Source: Candidatus Latescibacterota bacterium | GTDB lineage: Bacteria > Latescibacterota > UBA2968 > UBA8231 | Reading direction: 5' to 3' | DNA length: 64,000 bases | Assembly (NCBI GenBank): GCA_022827835.1 | Contig: JAJEIO010000042.1 | Location: 62,001 to 126,000, forward strand | Shown here: positions 9,901 to 19,066 of the stretch, one piece after another | Layout of the letters: every line of letters starts with the position of its first letter | Numbering within the stretch: the first letter of the stretch is position 1 | Notes under the pieces: generated by a model | The model's database searches: none | Told to the model about the DNA's origin: nothing | What the model saw: only the letters and a program-made list of their open reading frames with translations | Made by a program: the position numbers and the translations under genes

Positions 9901-11563
9901 GATTCCGCTCGGGGCCGATCTTGGTCTCGGCCGAGGTAATCAATTCCTCGCGCAACGGATCGAGCGGGGGATTGGTAACCTGGGCGAAGTGCTGCTTGAA
10001 GTAGTTGTAGAGAAGCTGAGGTCGCTCCGACAGCGCCGCCAGCGCCGCGTCGTTGCCCATAGAGCCGACCGGATCCTTGAGCACCTGGACCATCGGCTTG
10101 AGGAAGACGCGCAAATCCTCAAACGTATAGCCAAAAGCCTGCTGCCAGTGAAGCACTTCCTCGTGGCTGTCCAACAGGGGCGCGCCCTCAACCTCCGGCA
10201 GGTCCTCAAGCGCGACTAGATTCTCGTCGAGCCACGCCCGATAGGGATGCTCCGTAGCGATCTGGTGCTTGATCTCCTCGTCGCTGATGATCCGGCCCTC
10301 CTCCGTATCGATCAAGAGCATTCGGCCCGGTTGCAGCCGACCCTTGAAGACCACGTCCTCCGGCGGAATACTCAGCACGCCCGTTTCCGAAGAGAGCACC
10401 AGCGTATCGTCTTTGGCAATGTAGTAGCGCGAGGGCCTAAAGCCGTTGCGGTCGAGCATACCGCCGACGACGACACCGTCGGTAAAAGCCACCGAGGCCG
10501 GCCCGTCCCACGGCTCCATCAGACAGCTATGGTACTCGTAAAAGGCCCGCTTCTCGTCGCTCATGGTCTCGTGGTTTTCCCACGGCTCGGGAATCATCAT
10601 CATCACCCCGTGCGCCAAGGAGCGCCCTCCCAAGGTCAGCAGTTCGAGCGCATTGTCGAACTTGGCCGAGTCAGAGCCGTCTTCGTGGATGATGGGGAAG
10701 AGCTTGTCGATATCATCGCCAAAGTACTCGGACGCCAGCATCCCCTCGCGTGCGCGCATCCAATTGCCGTTGCCGCGCACGGTGTTTATCTCGCCGTTGT
10801 GGATGACGTAGCGATAGGGATGCGCCCGCTCCCAGCTCGGGAAGGTGTTGGTGCTAAAACGCGAATGCACCAACGCAATGGCCGCCTCAAAGCGCTCGTC
10901 GCTCAAGTCGGGGAAATAGTCCACGACTTGGTCGGAGATCAGCATGCCCTTATAGACGATTGTGCGGGAAGAGAGGCTGGCCGGATAGAAAAAGTCCCCA
11001 TCTTCTACTTCACCGCTGTAGCGAATTGCGTTTTCAGCGCGCTTGCAGATAACGTAGAGCTTGCGCTCAAAGGCTAGCGCGTCGTCGCCTTGCACCTCGC
11101 CGCGACCGATAAAGACCTGGCGCTGAAACGGCTCGCGCAGCTTAGCTGTGTGACCCAAGGCAGCGTTGTAGGTGGGCACGTCCCGCCAGCCGAGGATGTG
11201 CTGGCCCTCTTCCTCGACGATGCGGGCGAAGAGTTCCTCGCATACTTGGCGCTGAGCGGGATCGGGCGGCAAAAACAACATCCCCACTCCGTACTCGCCC
11301 GGCGCAGGCAACTCAAAGTCGCAGATGGCACTAAAGAACTTGTGGGGCAACTGCACCAACATACCGGAACCGTCGCCCGTGTTGGCCTCACAACCGCAGG
11401 CACCTCGGTGCTTGAGATGTTCTAAGACCTCCAAGGACTGGCGCACCACTTTGTGCGATTTGTGGCCCTTGATGTTTACGACAAAGCCAATCCCGCAGGC
11501 GTCGCTTTCGCGAGCTGGATCGTAAAGACCCTGTTTTTGCGGGTATCCGGGTATCCGGGTCAT
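6977..11563 (-). CDS. gltB: Glutamate synthase (NADPH) large subunit
   Basis: A 1528-residue alpha subunit catalysing glutamine-dependent reductive amination of 2-oxoglutarate. Domains in order: a class-II glutamine amidotransferase with its nucleophile at Cys23 after a short propeptide (SDACGIGF), a central domain, the FMN/3Fe-4S synthase domain with the cluster cysteines in [15 protein letters not shown], and a C-terminal GXGXG helix domain. The ATG at 11563 gives a usual propeptide length; the open frame reaches 11653 but would overlap the promoter. It is the first gene of gltBD and diverges from an HTH regulator. The first codons sit beside a short direct repeat (gggtatcc twice). Confidence 0.97.
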   Translation of the reverse strand: MTRIPGYPQKQGLYDPARESDACGIGFVVNIKGHKSHKVVRQSLEVLEHLKHRGACGCEANTGDGSGMLVQLPHKFFSAICDFELPAPGEYGVGMLFLPPDPAQRQVCEELFARIVEEEGQHILGWRDVPTYNAALGHTAKLREPFQRQVFIGRGEVQGDDALAFERKLYVICKRAENAIRYSGEVEDGDFFYPASLSSRTIVYKGMLISDQVVDYFPDLSDERFEAAIALVHSRFSTNTFPSWERAHPYRYVIHNGEINTVRGNGNWMRAREGMLASEYFGDDIDKLFPIIHEDGSDSAKFDNALELLTLGGRSLAHGVMMMIPEPWENHETMSDEKRAFYEYHSCLMEPWDGPASVAFTDGVVVGGMLDRNGFRPSRYYIAKDDTLVLSSETGVLSIPPEDVVFKGRLQPGRMLLIDTEEGRIISDEEIKHQIATEHPYRAWLDENLVALEDLPEVEGAPLLDSHEEVLHWQQAFGYTFEDLRVFLKPMVQVLKDPVGSMGNDAALAALSERPQLLYNYFKQHFAQVTNPPLDPLREELITSAETKIGPERNLLVPEPASCRQITLQRPILKNDELEKLRQVDFSGHKAETIPILFKREDGEAGLAKAMDALCAKVDAAIAGGCNLIILSDREADADNVPIPALLAVSGVHHHLVRLETRTRVGLALESGEPREVHHFCLLLGYGAQAINPYMAFESLNDMIRENMLEGYTYEEAEERYIYAAIKGTVKVMAKMGISTIKSYRGAQIFETVGLNQEVVDQYFTWTTTQVKGMGIEDIAREALARHEAAFPQIPTNGRTLDVGGHYQWRKGGEHHLFNPKTIHLLQRASRANDYEVYKQYAELINDQSERLATLRSLLEFKGDAEPVPIEEVEPVEEITRRFKSGAMSYGSISKEAHEDLAIAMNRLGGKSNTGEGGEDPARYVIEPNGDSKNSAIKQVASGRFGVTSHYLTQAKELQIKMAQGAKPGEGGELPGPKVYPWIAKVRHSTPGVELISPPPHHDIYSIEDLAQLIHDLKNSNIDARINVKLVSEFGVGTVAAGVAKGHSDVVLISGHDGGTGASPQTSIKHAGLPWELGLAETHQTLVLNDLRSRIVVETDGQLKTGRDVVVAALLGAEEFGFATTALVAMGCIMMRVCHLDTCPVGVATQNPELRDKFTGTPDHVVNFLRFVAEDMREIMAALGFRTVNEMIGRTDRLEPKKAIALWKAAGIDLTPILHQPEVGPEVGRYCQIPQDHGLDEALDNTTLLELCKPALESGEPVEEALPIENTNRVVGTILGSEVTRRYGPEGLPEDTIRLKFTGAAGQSFAAFTPKGLTMEVEGDANDYFGKGLSGAKLALYPPKGSTFVPWENIICGNVAFYGATSGEAYIHGIAGERFCVRNSGVHAVVEGVGDHGCEYMTGGRVVVLGRTGRNFGAGMSGGIAYVLDEEGDFAIRFNDEMADMGPVEDAEDIAELRTMVERHVQHTNSALGQRVLDQWDAVLPRFVKVMPRDYRKMLNAFKRVEERGLTGDEAALVAFREAMAEAS

Positions 11564-11603
11564 TTTAATTTTCCCTTGCTCGATCTTCTGAAAAAGAAGG
11601 TTT

Positions 11604-11631
11604 AATATATGAACTACGGCTATGTTGTCAA
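11604..11631 (-). promoter_or_regulatory. Predicted sigma-70 promoter of gltBD
   Basis: On the minus strand, TTGACA (11631-11626) and TATATT (11609-11604) are separated by 16 bases and lie about 40 bases upstream of the gltB start. This is a close match to the housekeeping consensus. Confidence 0.7.
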
Positions 11632-11672
11632 ACGCCCTTACGCCAATTTCCACAACTTTCTTGAAACATCCC

Positions 11673-11702
11673 TTGACAGCACTACCGTATATGGCCTAAA
11701 TT
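11673..11702 (+). promoter_or_regulatory. Predicted sigma-70 promoter of the divergent HTH regulator
   Basis: TTGACA (11673-11678) and TAAATT (11697-11702) are spaced 18 bases apart and lie 36 bases before the regulator's ATG. The two promoters are back to back within 100 bases, so one bound protein could control both. Confidence 0.6.
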
Positions 11703-11738
11703 GCGCCAACTTTCACTTTTTAATGGACAATTCAGGCC

Positions 11739-12314
11739 ATGAGACGTTTTGACGAACAAGAGCGGCAGATCGTCCGCACCCTCATCCGCAATCCCCGCTG
11801 CTCGGACAACCGCATCAGCACCTTGACCGGCGTGCCGGTGCGCACCGTCAGCCGCAAGCGCGCCCGCCTCGAACAGGAAGACCTCCTCTTCTACTACGCC
11901 GCGGTCGATATGCAGGCCCAAGGCACGGGCCGCTTCACTACCCAGCACATGCTCACCATCAAGTTCAAATTGGGCATCACCCGCAGCCAGATCGTGCAGG
12001 AAATCCGCTCCGAACCCAATGTCGCCAATGTATTCAGCGAGCTAATCCGCGACAGCTATATCGCCGAAGTAGATGGCCACACCGCGCTGGTGATGATCGT
12101 CGAAGGCGAGTCCGACAGCGATGTGGCCGAAAGTGTCCAAGGCAAGATCATCCCCTCGCTGCAGAAAAACCACGGCGAGGACTCGATCCAAGAGATGCAA
12201 ACCATCCGCCTGTTGGACCCCATCAGGCGGCTGCACAACTATTTGCCCATGGTAAATACGCAGGCGGGTTTCATCGTGGAATCTTGGCCCGACGACGCCA
12301 TTTTCGTCGAGTAA
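11739..12314 (+). CDS. Helix-turn-helix transcriptional regulator, Lrp/AsnC-like N-terminus
   Basis: A 191-residue protein whose first 60 residues resemble an Lrp/AsnC winged HTH (DEQERQIVRTLIRNPR followed by ISTLTGVPVRTVSRKRARLEQ). The remaining 130 residues do not show the standard Lrp ligand-binding RAM pattern that I would recognise. It diverges from gltB with facing promoters, which suggests control of gltBD, as Lrp does in enteric bacteria; that role is inference from position. Its stop lies 5 bases from the convergent pntB stop. Start ATG 11739 has only a weak ribosome site. Confidence 0.72.
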   Translation: MRRFDEQERQIVRTLIRNPRCSDNRISTLTGVPVRTVSRKRARLEQEDLLFYYAAVDMQAQGTGRFTTQHMLTIKFKLGITRSQIVQEIRSEPNVANVFSELIRDSYIAEVDGHTALVMIVEGESDSDVAESVQGKIIPSLQKNHGEDSIQEMQTIRLLDPIRRLHNYLPMVNTQAGFIVESWPDDAIFVE

Positions 12315-12319
12315 TGGCC

Positions 12320-13693
12320 CTATCCGCTCTCCTTTACCGCGGCCACCAAATCCAACACCGCCTCCTTGGCGCTGCCGAAAAACATCAGTGCATTTTCCGC
12401 GGCAAAAAGCGGGTTGGGCAGCCCGGCAAACCCCGGGCTCAGGCTCCGCTTAATCACCACCACCGTGCGCGCATGATCCACGTCGAGGATCGGCATCCCG
12501 GCAATCGGCCCGGAGTCCGCGTCACGGGCGAGGGGGTTGACCACGTCGTTGGCGCCGATAATGAGCGCCACATCGGTCTGCTGGAAGGTCGGGTTGATCC
12601 GGTCCATCTCCACTAACTTGTCGTAGGGCACTTCGGCCTCAGCCAACAGCACGTTCATGTGGCCCGGCATCCGACCCGCCACCGGATGGATGGCGTATTC
12701 GACCGCGACGCCGCGCTCTTCGAGCAAATTGGCCAAATCCCGCACGGCGTGTTGCGCTTGGGCCACGGCCATGCCATAGCCGGGGACTACCACCACGCGC
12801 CGGGCCGTGTCAAACAGCAGCGCGACTTCCTCAGCCGAAGTTGACTTGATCTTGCCGGCATAGACCTCGTCGTCACTGGTTCCGCTTGCGACCTCGGCAC
12901 CGACGCCGCCGAAGAACACATTGCCCAGCGAGCGGTTCATGGCCCGGCACATGATTTGCGTCAAAATCAGCCCCGAGGCCCCCACCAGCGACCCGGCAAT
13001 AATCAGCACATTGTTGTCGAGTACAAAGCCGGTAGCCGCGGCCGCCAGACCCGAGCACGAATTGAGCAGGGCAATCACCACTGGCATATCGGCTCCGCCG
13101 ATGGGCAATACGAGCAACAGGCCCAACAGCGAGGCCACGCCGACCATGGCCCAGAAGGCGTCCGGCTCACCCAGCACCAACCAAGCACCCAAACCCACAC
13201 TGCCGAGGACCAGCACCCCGTTGAAAAACTGCTGGCCGGGGAACCGCACCAAGCCCTTGAGTACTTCCATCAGCTTGAGGAAGGCCACGATACTACCCCA
13301 GAAAGTAACCGCGCCGATGATCCCAGAGGCGGCCGTCGCAGCCGTGAATTGGTGGGAAGGAGCCTGCGCCTCAATCAGCGCCGCGCCAGCTACCAACGCA
13401 GAGGCACCGCCGCCCAAGCCGTTAAAAACCGCCACCAACTCGGGCATGGAGGTCAGGGGAATTTTTATCGCGAGGACCATGCCAACCAGCGCGCCTACTA
13501 CGGCACCGAGTAAAATGTATTCGCCGGACAGAATCCGCTGATCCAGCAGGGTGACGACGACGGCCAACAACATCCCCAAGGCCCCCAGCAAATTGCCGCG
13601 CACAGCCGTTCGCGGATGCGTCAATCCCTTGAGGCCGAGAATGAAAAGGACCGAAGCGACCAGATAGGCGAGATTAATCAGGGTCGCGCTCAT
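12320..13693 (-). CDS. pntB: NAD(P) transhydrogenase subunit beta
   Basis: The 457-residue beta subunit of the proton-translocating transhydrogenase, which uses the proton gradient to make NADPH from NADH. The N-terminal half has about nine hydrophobic segments. The C-terminal domain III binds NADP(H) and shows VVVPGYGMAVAQAQHAV and the late LIIGANDVVNP motif. AGGAGG precedes the ATG. It is the last gene of the run gltA-hpf-pntAA-pntAB-pntB, with a 3-base gap to pntAB. The pairing with gltBD next door fits NADPH demand for ammonia assimilation. Confidence 0.96.
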   Translation of the reverse strand: MSATLINLAYLVASVLFILGLKGLTHPRTAVRGNLLGALGMLLAVVVTLLDQRILSGEYILLGAVVGALVGMVLAIKIPLTSMPELVAVFNGLGGGASALVAGAALIEAQAPSHQFTAATAASGIIGAVTFWGSIVAFLKLMEVLKGLVRFPGQQFFNGVLVLGSVGLGAWLVLGEPDAFWAMVGVASLLGLLLVLPIGGADMPVVIALLNSCSGLAAAATGFVLDNNVLIIAGSLVGASGLILTQIMCRAMNRSLGNVFFGGVGAEVASGTSDDEVYAGKIKSTSAEEVALLFDTARRVVVVPGYGMAVAQAQHAVRDLANLLEERGVAVEYAIHPVAGRMPGHMNVLLAEAEVPYDKLVEMDRINPTFQQTDVALIIGANDVVNPLARDADSGPIAGMPILDVDHARTVVVIKRSLSPGFAGLPNPLFAAENALMFFGSAKEAVLDLVAAVKESG

Positions 13694-13696
13694 GCG

Positions 13697-13978
13697 CTAG
13701 TCTCGCCTCCTGAACATCCCCAACATGCGGTGCGTCACCATGAACCCACCCACTACGTTGATGGTGGCGAAGATAACGGCCGCCAATCCCAAATAGGTCG
13801 CCAAGGCCGAATGCTCGGAACCAGCCGAGAGCAGTGCGCCGATCAGGGTGATGCCAGAGATGGCATTGGACCCGGACATCAGCGGCGTGTGCAGGGTCGG
13901 CGGGATCTTGGTGATGATTTCAAAGCCGACGAAGACAGCAAGGGCAAACACCGTCAGCGCGGCTACTAGGACGTCCAC
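13697..13978 (-). CDS. pntAB: NAD(P) transhydrogenase subunit alpha, membrane part
   Basis: A 93-residue membrane subunit corresponding to the C-terminal helices of E. coli PntA, here a separate gene as in Rhodospirillum. It has three hydrophobic segments and the conserved SGSNAISGITLIGAL. The start is GTG, whose first base is the last base of the pntAA stop (TAGTG), so translation is probably coupled. Confidence 0.94.
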   Translation of the reverse strand: MDVLVAALTVFALAVFVGFEIITKIPPTLHTPLMSGSNAISGITLIGALLSAGSEHSALATYLGLAAVIFATINVVGGFMVTHRMLGMFRRRD

Positions 13979-15126
13979 TATGAGATTCCTTTGCGAATGC
14001 GCGGATGGACGATCTCACCGTCGCGCAACACCAAGGTCTCGCGCGTGATTTCGTCCTCCATGTCGAATTGCAATGCTCCTTCACCCACTAAATGCCGGAA
14101 GAAGGTCGCTATATTGTGCGAGTACATTTGGCTGGCGTGGTGCGGCACGGTCGCCGGCAGATTGAGCGGCCCCATGATCTGCACTCCATCCTCGACGATC
14201 GTCTCCCCAGGGCGCGTCAACTCGCAATTGCCGCCGCGCTCAGAGGCCAAATCGACGATGACCGATCCCGGTCCCATGCTCTGCACGGCGTCAGCCGTAA
14301 TCAACAAAGGTGCTGGTTGCCCCGGGATGGCGGCCGTGGTGATGATCACATCGCTCTGGCCGGCGACCTTGGCCAACTCCTCGCGCTGGCGGCGGTAGAA
14401 TACCTCGTCCTGCGCCCGGGCGTACCCACCCGCGTCCTCGGAGTCACCAGCATCGATGTCCAACTCCACGAACTCGGCCCCAAGGCTCTCGACCTGTTCT
14501 TTGACCGCTGGCCGCACGTCGTACGCCCGGATAACCGCTCCTAGGCGACGGGCCGTGGCAATGGCCTGGAGACCGGCGACTCCAGCGCCGATGACCAGCA
14601 CCCGAGACGGGGTCAACGTGCCAGCGGCTGTCATTAAGAGCGGGAACATGCGCGGCAGAGCCGCAGCAGCTAAGAGCACCGCTTTGTAGCCGGCGATCGT
14701 GGCCATGGACGAGAGCACATCCATGCTCTGGGCGCGGGTAATGCGCGGCATCAATTCCATGGCAAACAAAGTCGCGCCGACATCCGCCAGCGCAGCTAGC
14801 TCCGAGCCAGCGGTCAGCGGGTCCGAGGCCCCGATGAGGACTTGCCCAGATCGGATCCGAGCCAAGTCGGCGCGACCGGCCTCTGGGTTCGCGCCGAGCG
14901 TGCGCACCTGAAGCACCACCTCGGCGCGGGCGAACACCTCGGCGCGATCGGCGGCGATCTCTGCTCCACGCTCAGCATAGGCCGCATCGGCATAGCCAGC
15001 GGCAGCACCCGCGCCCGGCTCAACTAGGATATCCGCGTTGCAGGCCGCCAACCCGGACACAGCCTCCGGGACCAGGGCGACCCGCTGCTCACCAGGGAAG
15101 GTCTCTCGTGCGATACCAACGATCAT
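13978..15126 (-). CDS. pntAA: NAD(P) transhydrogenase subunit alpha, NAD-binding part
   Basis: The 382-residue soluble domain I, binding NAD(H). The N-terminus (IVGIARETFPGEQRVAL) is shared with alanine dehydrogenase. The nucleotide fold has VLVIGAGVAGLQA, and RAYDVRPAVKEQ and PGQPAPLLIT are family motifs. It begins 3 bases after the hpf stop and overlaps pntAB by one base. The three-gene pnt arrangement is complete. Confidence 0.96.
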   Translation of the reverse strand: MIVGIARETFPGEQRVALVPEAVSGLAACNADILVEPGAGAAAGYADAAYAERGAEIAADRAEVFARAEVVLQVRTLGANPEAGRADLARIRSGQVLIGASDPLTAGSELAALADVGATLFAMELMPRITRAQSMDVLSSMATIAGYKAVLLAAAALPRMFPLLMTAAGTLTPSRVLVIGAGVAGLQAIATARRLGAVIRAYDVRPAVKEQVESLGAEFVELDIDAGDSEDAGGYARAQDEVFYRRQREELAKVAGQSDVIITTAAIPGQPAPLLITADAVQSMGPGSVIVDLASERGGNCELTRPGETIVEDGVQIMGPLNLPATVPHHASQMYSHNIATFFRHLVGEGALQFDMEDEITRETLVLRDGEIVHPRIRKGIS

Positions 15127-15129
15127 TTA

Positions 15130-15420
15130 TCAGTGGTGGGACACCAGCTTATCGTGGTGTTTTTTGAGCTGGCTTTCGATCTTGGATTCTGCTTCGGCGA
15201 GGGCCTTGTAAAGATTGTCCGCCGCCCCGGTGGCCGCAAACGTGCGCTGCGGCACCTTGACGATAATTTCCACTTTGTTGCCGTGCTTTTCCTTGTCGAG
15301 GACGACTTCGCAATCCACGATGCGGTCGAAGTAGTGTTCGAGTTTAGTACAAGAATCGGCAATGTGCGCTTTGGTTTCTGCTGAGATTTTGCCGTGGCGC
15401 ATACTGATTCTGGGCTGCAT
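15130..15420 (-). CDS. hpf: Ribosome hibernation promoting factor / RaiA family
   Basis: A 96-residue short-form HPF/RaiA (S30AE) protein, which binds the 30S decoding region and silences ribosomes in poor growth. The pattern ISMRHGKISAETKAHI...LEHYFDRI...CEVVLDKEKHG...VEIIVKVP is the family's beta-alpha-beta-beta-beta-alpha fold. No long C-terminal dimerisation domain is present. It is sandwiched between gltA (44 bases upstream) and pntAA (3 bases downstream), so it is probably expressed with central metabolism genes, an unusual position. Confidence 0.88.
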   Translation of the reverse strand: MQPRISMRHGKISAETKAHIADSCTKLEHYFDRIVDCEVVLDKEKHGNKVEIIVKVPQRTFAATGAADNLYKALAEAESKIESQLKKHHDKLVSHH

Positions 15421-15464
15421 CTCCTAATCCTTTCTGTTGACAAAATTTAATCGCTGGCCCGCGT

Positions 15465-16748
15465 TTAGGGCCGCTCGGCGAGCGGCTGATAGATCCGCTG
15501 TACCGAGCCGGTGTAAACCTGGCGTGGGCGGCTGATTTTGGTGGCCTTGCTCTCCTCGTACCAATGCGCAATCCAGCCCGGCATGCGGCCGATGGCGAAG
15601 ATCACAGTGAACATCTCCTTGGGAATGCCGAGCGCACGGAGAATGACGCCGCTGTAAAAATCCACGTTGGGATAGAGCTTGCGTTGAATGAAATACTCGT
15701 CCTCCAGCGCCACGGCCTCCAGTTCTTTAGCTATATCGAGCAGGGGGTCGTTGATGTGGAGCTTGGCCAAGACTTTCTCGCAGCTCTTTTTGATGATCTT
15801 GGCGCGCGGGTCAAAGTTCTTGTACACCCGATGCCCGAACCCCATCAGGCGGATCCCGGCTTTTTTGTCCTTGACCTGTGCGACGTAGTCGCCGACCGAG
15901 ATGTTTTCTTCGCGGATTGTCTCTAGCATGTTCACCACCGCCACATTCGCCCCACCGTGCAGCGGCCCCCACAGGGCGGAGACGCCCGCCGCTACCGAGG
16001 CGAAGAGATTGGCCTCGCTGCTGCCGACCATCCGCACCGTAGAGGTGCTGCAATTCTGCTCGTGGTCGGCGTGGAGGAGGAAGATCAAATCCAGCGCATC
16101 GACCAGCGCCGGGTCCGCATCAAACTCGTTGTGCGGCTGGCTGAACATCATGTGCAGAAAATTCTCCGCGTACCGCTTCCTCGGGTGCGGGTACTCGATG
16201 TGGTGGCCCAACTGTTGGCGGTAGGAATAGGCGGCAATGGTGCGGACCTTGGACATGATGCGCGCGGCCGCTTCGATGAAAGTCTCCTCGTCCTGAATTT
16301 CCAACAACTCGGGATAGTAGCAGCTCAAGGCGTTGAGCACCGAGGACAACACGGCCATCGGCGGCGAGTTGGGTGGAAAGAGGCTGAAGTGTTGCTTTAC
16401 TTCCTCGCGCAGCATCTGGTGCTTGGTCAGCAGCGCACTGAACTCGTCTAGCTGTGCGGCGTTGGGCAACTCGCCCCAGATCAGCAAATGGGCGACCTCG
16501 ATGAAGCGGCTGTACTCGGCCAAATCCTCGATCGCGTAGCCCCGATAGCGCAGGATGCCTGCATCGCCGTCGATAAAGGTGATATCACTCTGGCAAGAGC
16601 CCGTATTGCCGTAACCAGGATCTAGGGCGATATACCCAGTCTCAGCGCGCAATTTGGCAATATCGAGCGCCTTTTCGCCTTCGCTGCCGACGACGACGGG
16701 CAGCTCGACGATCTGATCATCGGCCTGCAAGCGGGCGGTTTCCGCCAT
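15465..16748 (-). CDS. gltA: Citrate synthase
   Basis: A 427-residue type-II citrate synthase condensing acetyl-CoA and oxaloacetate at the head of the TCA cycle. Active-site regions are visible: LHADHEQNCSTSTVR, the first catalytic His in GPLHGGANVAV, the second His in GFGHRVYKNFDPRA, and the late catalytic Asp in NVDFYSGVI. The ribosome site AAGGAG stands 9 bases before the ATG. It is the first gene of the operon running to pntB and has a near-consensus promoter at 16835-16863. Confidence 0.97.
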   Translation of the reverse strand: MAETARLQADDQIVELPVVVGSEGEKALDIAKLRAETGYIALDPGYGNTGSCQSDITFIDGDAGILRYRGYAIEDLAEYSRFIEVAHLLIWGELPNAAQLDEFSALLTKHQMLREEVKQHFSLFPPNSPPMAVLSSVLNALSCYYPELLEIQDEETFIEAAARIMSKVRTIAAYSYRQQLGHHIEYPHPRKRYAENFLHMMFSQPHNEFDADPALVDALDLIFLLHADHEQNCSTSTVRMVGSSEANLFASVAAGVSALWGPLHGGANVAVVNMLETIREENISVGDYVAQVKDKKAGIRLMGFGHRVYKNFDPRAKIIKKSCEKVLAKLHINDPLLDIAKELEAVALEDEYFIQRKLYPNVDFYSGVILRALGIPKEMFTVIFAIGRMPGWIAHWYEESKATKISRPRQVYTGSVQRIYQPLAERP

Positions 16749-16834
16749 GTCTTGTTCTCCTTAATTAATGTAACTCGGTCGCCGAGGGCGCTGAGTCGCG
16801 CCCCAAGCGAGATAGGTATGCTGTTTTTATTCAG

Positions 16835-16863
16835 ATAGTAGGCCCTAAAATTTGCACTGTCAA
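16835..16863 (-). promoter_or_regulatory. Predicted sigma-70 promoter of gltA-hpf-pnt
   Basis: On the minus strand, TTGACA (16863-16858) and TACTAT (16840-16835) are separated by exactly 17 bases. The initiation region is about 80 bases before the gltA ATG. This is one of the best promoter matches in the window. Confidence 0.7.
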
Positions 16864-16929
16864 TTGTCGCCGATGCTTGCTGCAGGTGCTTGATACCCGT
16901 GAAAATTGGGTGGCGATAACCGCTATCTA

Positions 16930-18606
16930 CTAGCGCGGAATCACCGGCAAGAGTACGTGAGACGGATACGTCCTAGAGTGTTGCACCGTCTGTTGCGCGC
17001 TGCGCATTTCAGTATCCGTGCCGAGGTCGTTGCCGGTGTTGTGGTTTCTGTCGAAGCGCGGGAAATTGGACGAGGACACTTCGACTCTGATCCTGTGCCC
17101 CTTCTTGAAGACATTGCCGGTAACGGCGAGATCAATCTCGTACTGGTACGTTTGCTCGGGCTGGAGCAACTTGGGCGCGGCAAAACCCTCGCGATAGCGC
17201 GCCCGGACGATGCCATCGCAGAGATTCTTGGCGTACCCACTGGCTGACACATCTACCAGTTTAGCAGTCCAGTCAGTATCTAGCCCGTCTGTAGCCGCAT
17301 ATAGAATGACCTTGATCGGCCCCGTCACCTCGAGGTCAGCTTCCAAAGGCTCGCTGGTGTAACAGAGCACGTCGGACCTCATCTCCACATCGCGCTGGTC
17401 GTACGGCCCCCAAGGCACAATGTGGGGCGAGCAACAGTTGTTGCCGCCCGCAGTCTGCACGGGAAAGTCGGGATCGTACACAAAGTGATCTGCCGGCTCG
17501 TCGCCCGGCTCCTCCGGCGCTAGACGGCCGTCGCCCAACAGCGTGTTGGCGTTGCCAGCAGAGTGCAGATACCACTTTTGCCAGTCGGTCCTAGCCAGCG
17601 GCCATTCGCTCTCGTCTCTCCATTCATTGACGCCCATTATGAAGAGCCGCAGCGGGGCCTCGCCGACGATGCCATTGTCAATGCCCTTCAGCCAGTAATC
17701 AAACCAACGCAACTCTAAATCCTCTAAGTCGTACAGCGAATTCGCGCCGAAGTCGATGTCACCCGTCTTGGTAGAAACGCTGAGCGCGTGTGGCCAAGGA
17801 CCGACTATGAGCTGACTTTGTCTCGCTTCGGGCGTCCGCCCATGAAGCCTTAGACCGTTGAAGTTGATAAAGGTATTGTGAGAATAGAGATCGTACCATC
17901 CTCCCATTATCAGCGCGGGGGCCGCGATTTCGCCCCACTTGTTTTCGACGTTGACCTCGTCCCAGTAGGAATCGTATTCGCTGTGCGTTACCCAATCCCG
18001 CCAAAACTGTAGGGTTCGACCCGCTTGTTGATCCATGTCGATAAGTGGGGTCGAGCGGAAGGCCTCCGTCCAGTTGTGGTAATCGATGCTCTGAGCGGTG
18101 CGGCCATTGGTCCGCATCCCCCACGTGAGGGCGACGTTGAGTTGGAACGCCCCGCCAGGGTGAATCAGGCCCGAGTACAGATCGCCGCACATCACCCTTG
18201 GCGCTATGCACGTCAGGTACTGGCTGCGGTGCGGCGCGCTCTGCCACTGCACCCAGCCGAGGTAGGAGCCTCCGGCCATGCCAATCTTGCCGTCGCTCCA
18301 CTCCTGCTGGCCAATCCATTCCTGCGTATCAAAACCGTCTGGGCCGTGGCCGAACAGCGCGTAGTGAACGCCGTCGGAGTCCCAGCGCCCTCGCACGTCT
18401 TGGATGACGCAGGCATAACCGCTATTGGCCAGCCGCATGGCTTTCTCGATCAGGAGCGACGTGTTGTTGTCGTACGGCGTGCGCATCAGCACAGTCGGAA
18501 ACTTACCCGCTGCCTTCGGCAGATAGATGTCGGAAGAAAGATCGACGCCGTCCCGCATAGGCGTTCGGATGTTCAACCTCATATCGACTGCGTAATTTGG
18601 CTGCAT
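16930..18606 (-). CDS. CocE/NonD family hydrolase (X-Pro dipeptidyl-peptidase S15 fold)
   Basis: A 558-residue serine hydrolase of the cocaine esterase/glutaryl-acylase group. The alpha/beta-hydrolase domain starts with MRDGVDLSSDIYLP and holds the nucleophile elbow GGSYLGW. A C-terminal jelly-roll domain ends with the typical IRVEVSSSNFPRFDRNHNTG segment. Start ATG 18606 is chosen because the N-terminus then aligns with family members; the longer frame to 18684 would run into the upstream gene. No signal peptide is evident. The substrate is unknown: amide or ester acyl groups are the family's range. Confidence 0.88.
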   Translation of the reverse strand: MQPNYAVDMRLNIRTPMRDGVDLSSDIYLPKAAGKFPTVLMRTPYDNNTSLLIEKAMRLANSGYACVIQDVRGRWDSDGVHYALFGHGPDGFDTQEWIGQQEWSDGKIGMAGGSYLGWVQWQSAPHRSQYLTCIAPRVMCGDLYSGLIHPGGAFQLNVALTWGMRTNGRTAQSIDYHNWTEAFRSTPLIDMDQQAGRTLQFWRDWVTHSEYDSYWDEVNVENKWGEIAAPALIMGGWYDLYSHNTFINFNGLRLHGRTPEARQSQLIVGPWPHALSVSTKTGDIDFGANSLYDLEDLELRWFDYWLKGIDNGIVGEAPLRLFIMGVNEWRDESEWPLARTDWQKWYLHSAGNANTLLGDGRLAPEEPGDEPADHFVYDPDFPVQTAGGNNCCSPHIVPWGPYDQRDVEMRSDVLCYTSEPLEADLEVTGPIKVILYAATDGLDTDWTAKLVDVSASGYAKNLCDGIVRARYREGFAAPKLLQPEQTYQYEIDLAVTGNVFKKGHRIRVEVSSSNFPRFDRNHNTGNDLGTDTEMRSAQQTVQHSRTYPSHVLLPVIPR

Positions 18607-18640
18607 AGTTGGCCCCGGTGGATTGAGGAGTAGCCGCGCG

Positions 18641-18934
18641 CTACTGGTTGCGAATCGCCTCGATTTTGGCGTCGCGCTCGGCAAAAAGCTCGTTGCGGAC
18701 TTTGCTCATTTGCTCCTGCACTTGGCGGCGCGCTTCGGCGAGGGCCTGCGGGTCTGCACCCGTGGCCTGCTCTAGCTGCCCCTTGAGCGCGATTTCTTGC
18801 TCGGCCCACTTGGCCTCGTACTGCTTGCGCACCTCGTCGATAGCCTCTTTCTGTTCGTCTGTCAGCTTAATCCCCTCTGCGCCCCCGACTGCGGCGTCGG
18901 CCTTTTCCATGGCCAGTTCAAGTGCCGATTTCAT
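18641..18934 (-). CDS. Small charged coiled-coil protein, function unknown
   Basis: A 97-residue protein rich in Glu, Lys, Ala and Gln. Two long heptad-like helices run from about residue 21 to 97 (DEQKEAIDEVRKQYEAKW... and ALAEARRQVQEQMSKVRNEL). AGGAGAG precedes the ATG at 18934, supporting a real gene. It lies 34 bases before the CocE-like gene and diverges from ytoQ. I do not recognise the family. Confidence 0.65.
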   Translation of the reverse strand: MKSALELAMEKADAAVGGAEGIKLTDEQKEAIDEVRKQYEAKWAEQEIALKGQLEQATGADPQALAEARRQVQEQMSKVRNELFAERDAKIEAIRNQ

Positions 18935-19066
18935 GGCAAACTCTCCTAGGTTGACATCGCCTGACAACGGCCTTAACATCGCAAAAAAGATAGAGGCTGG
19001 CCGCAATCGCGACAAATTGCGTCGTCCACCCTCTACCATCCAACTCACCACACCAAAAGGAACCCC

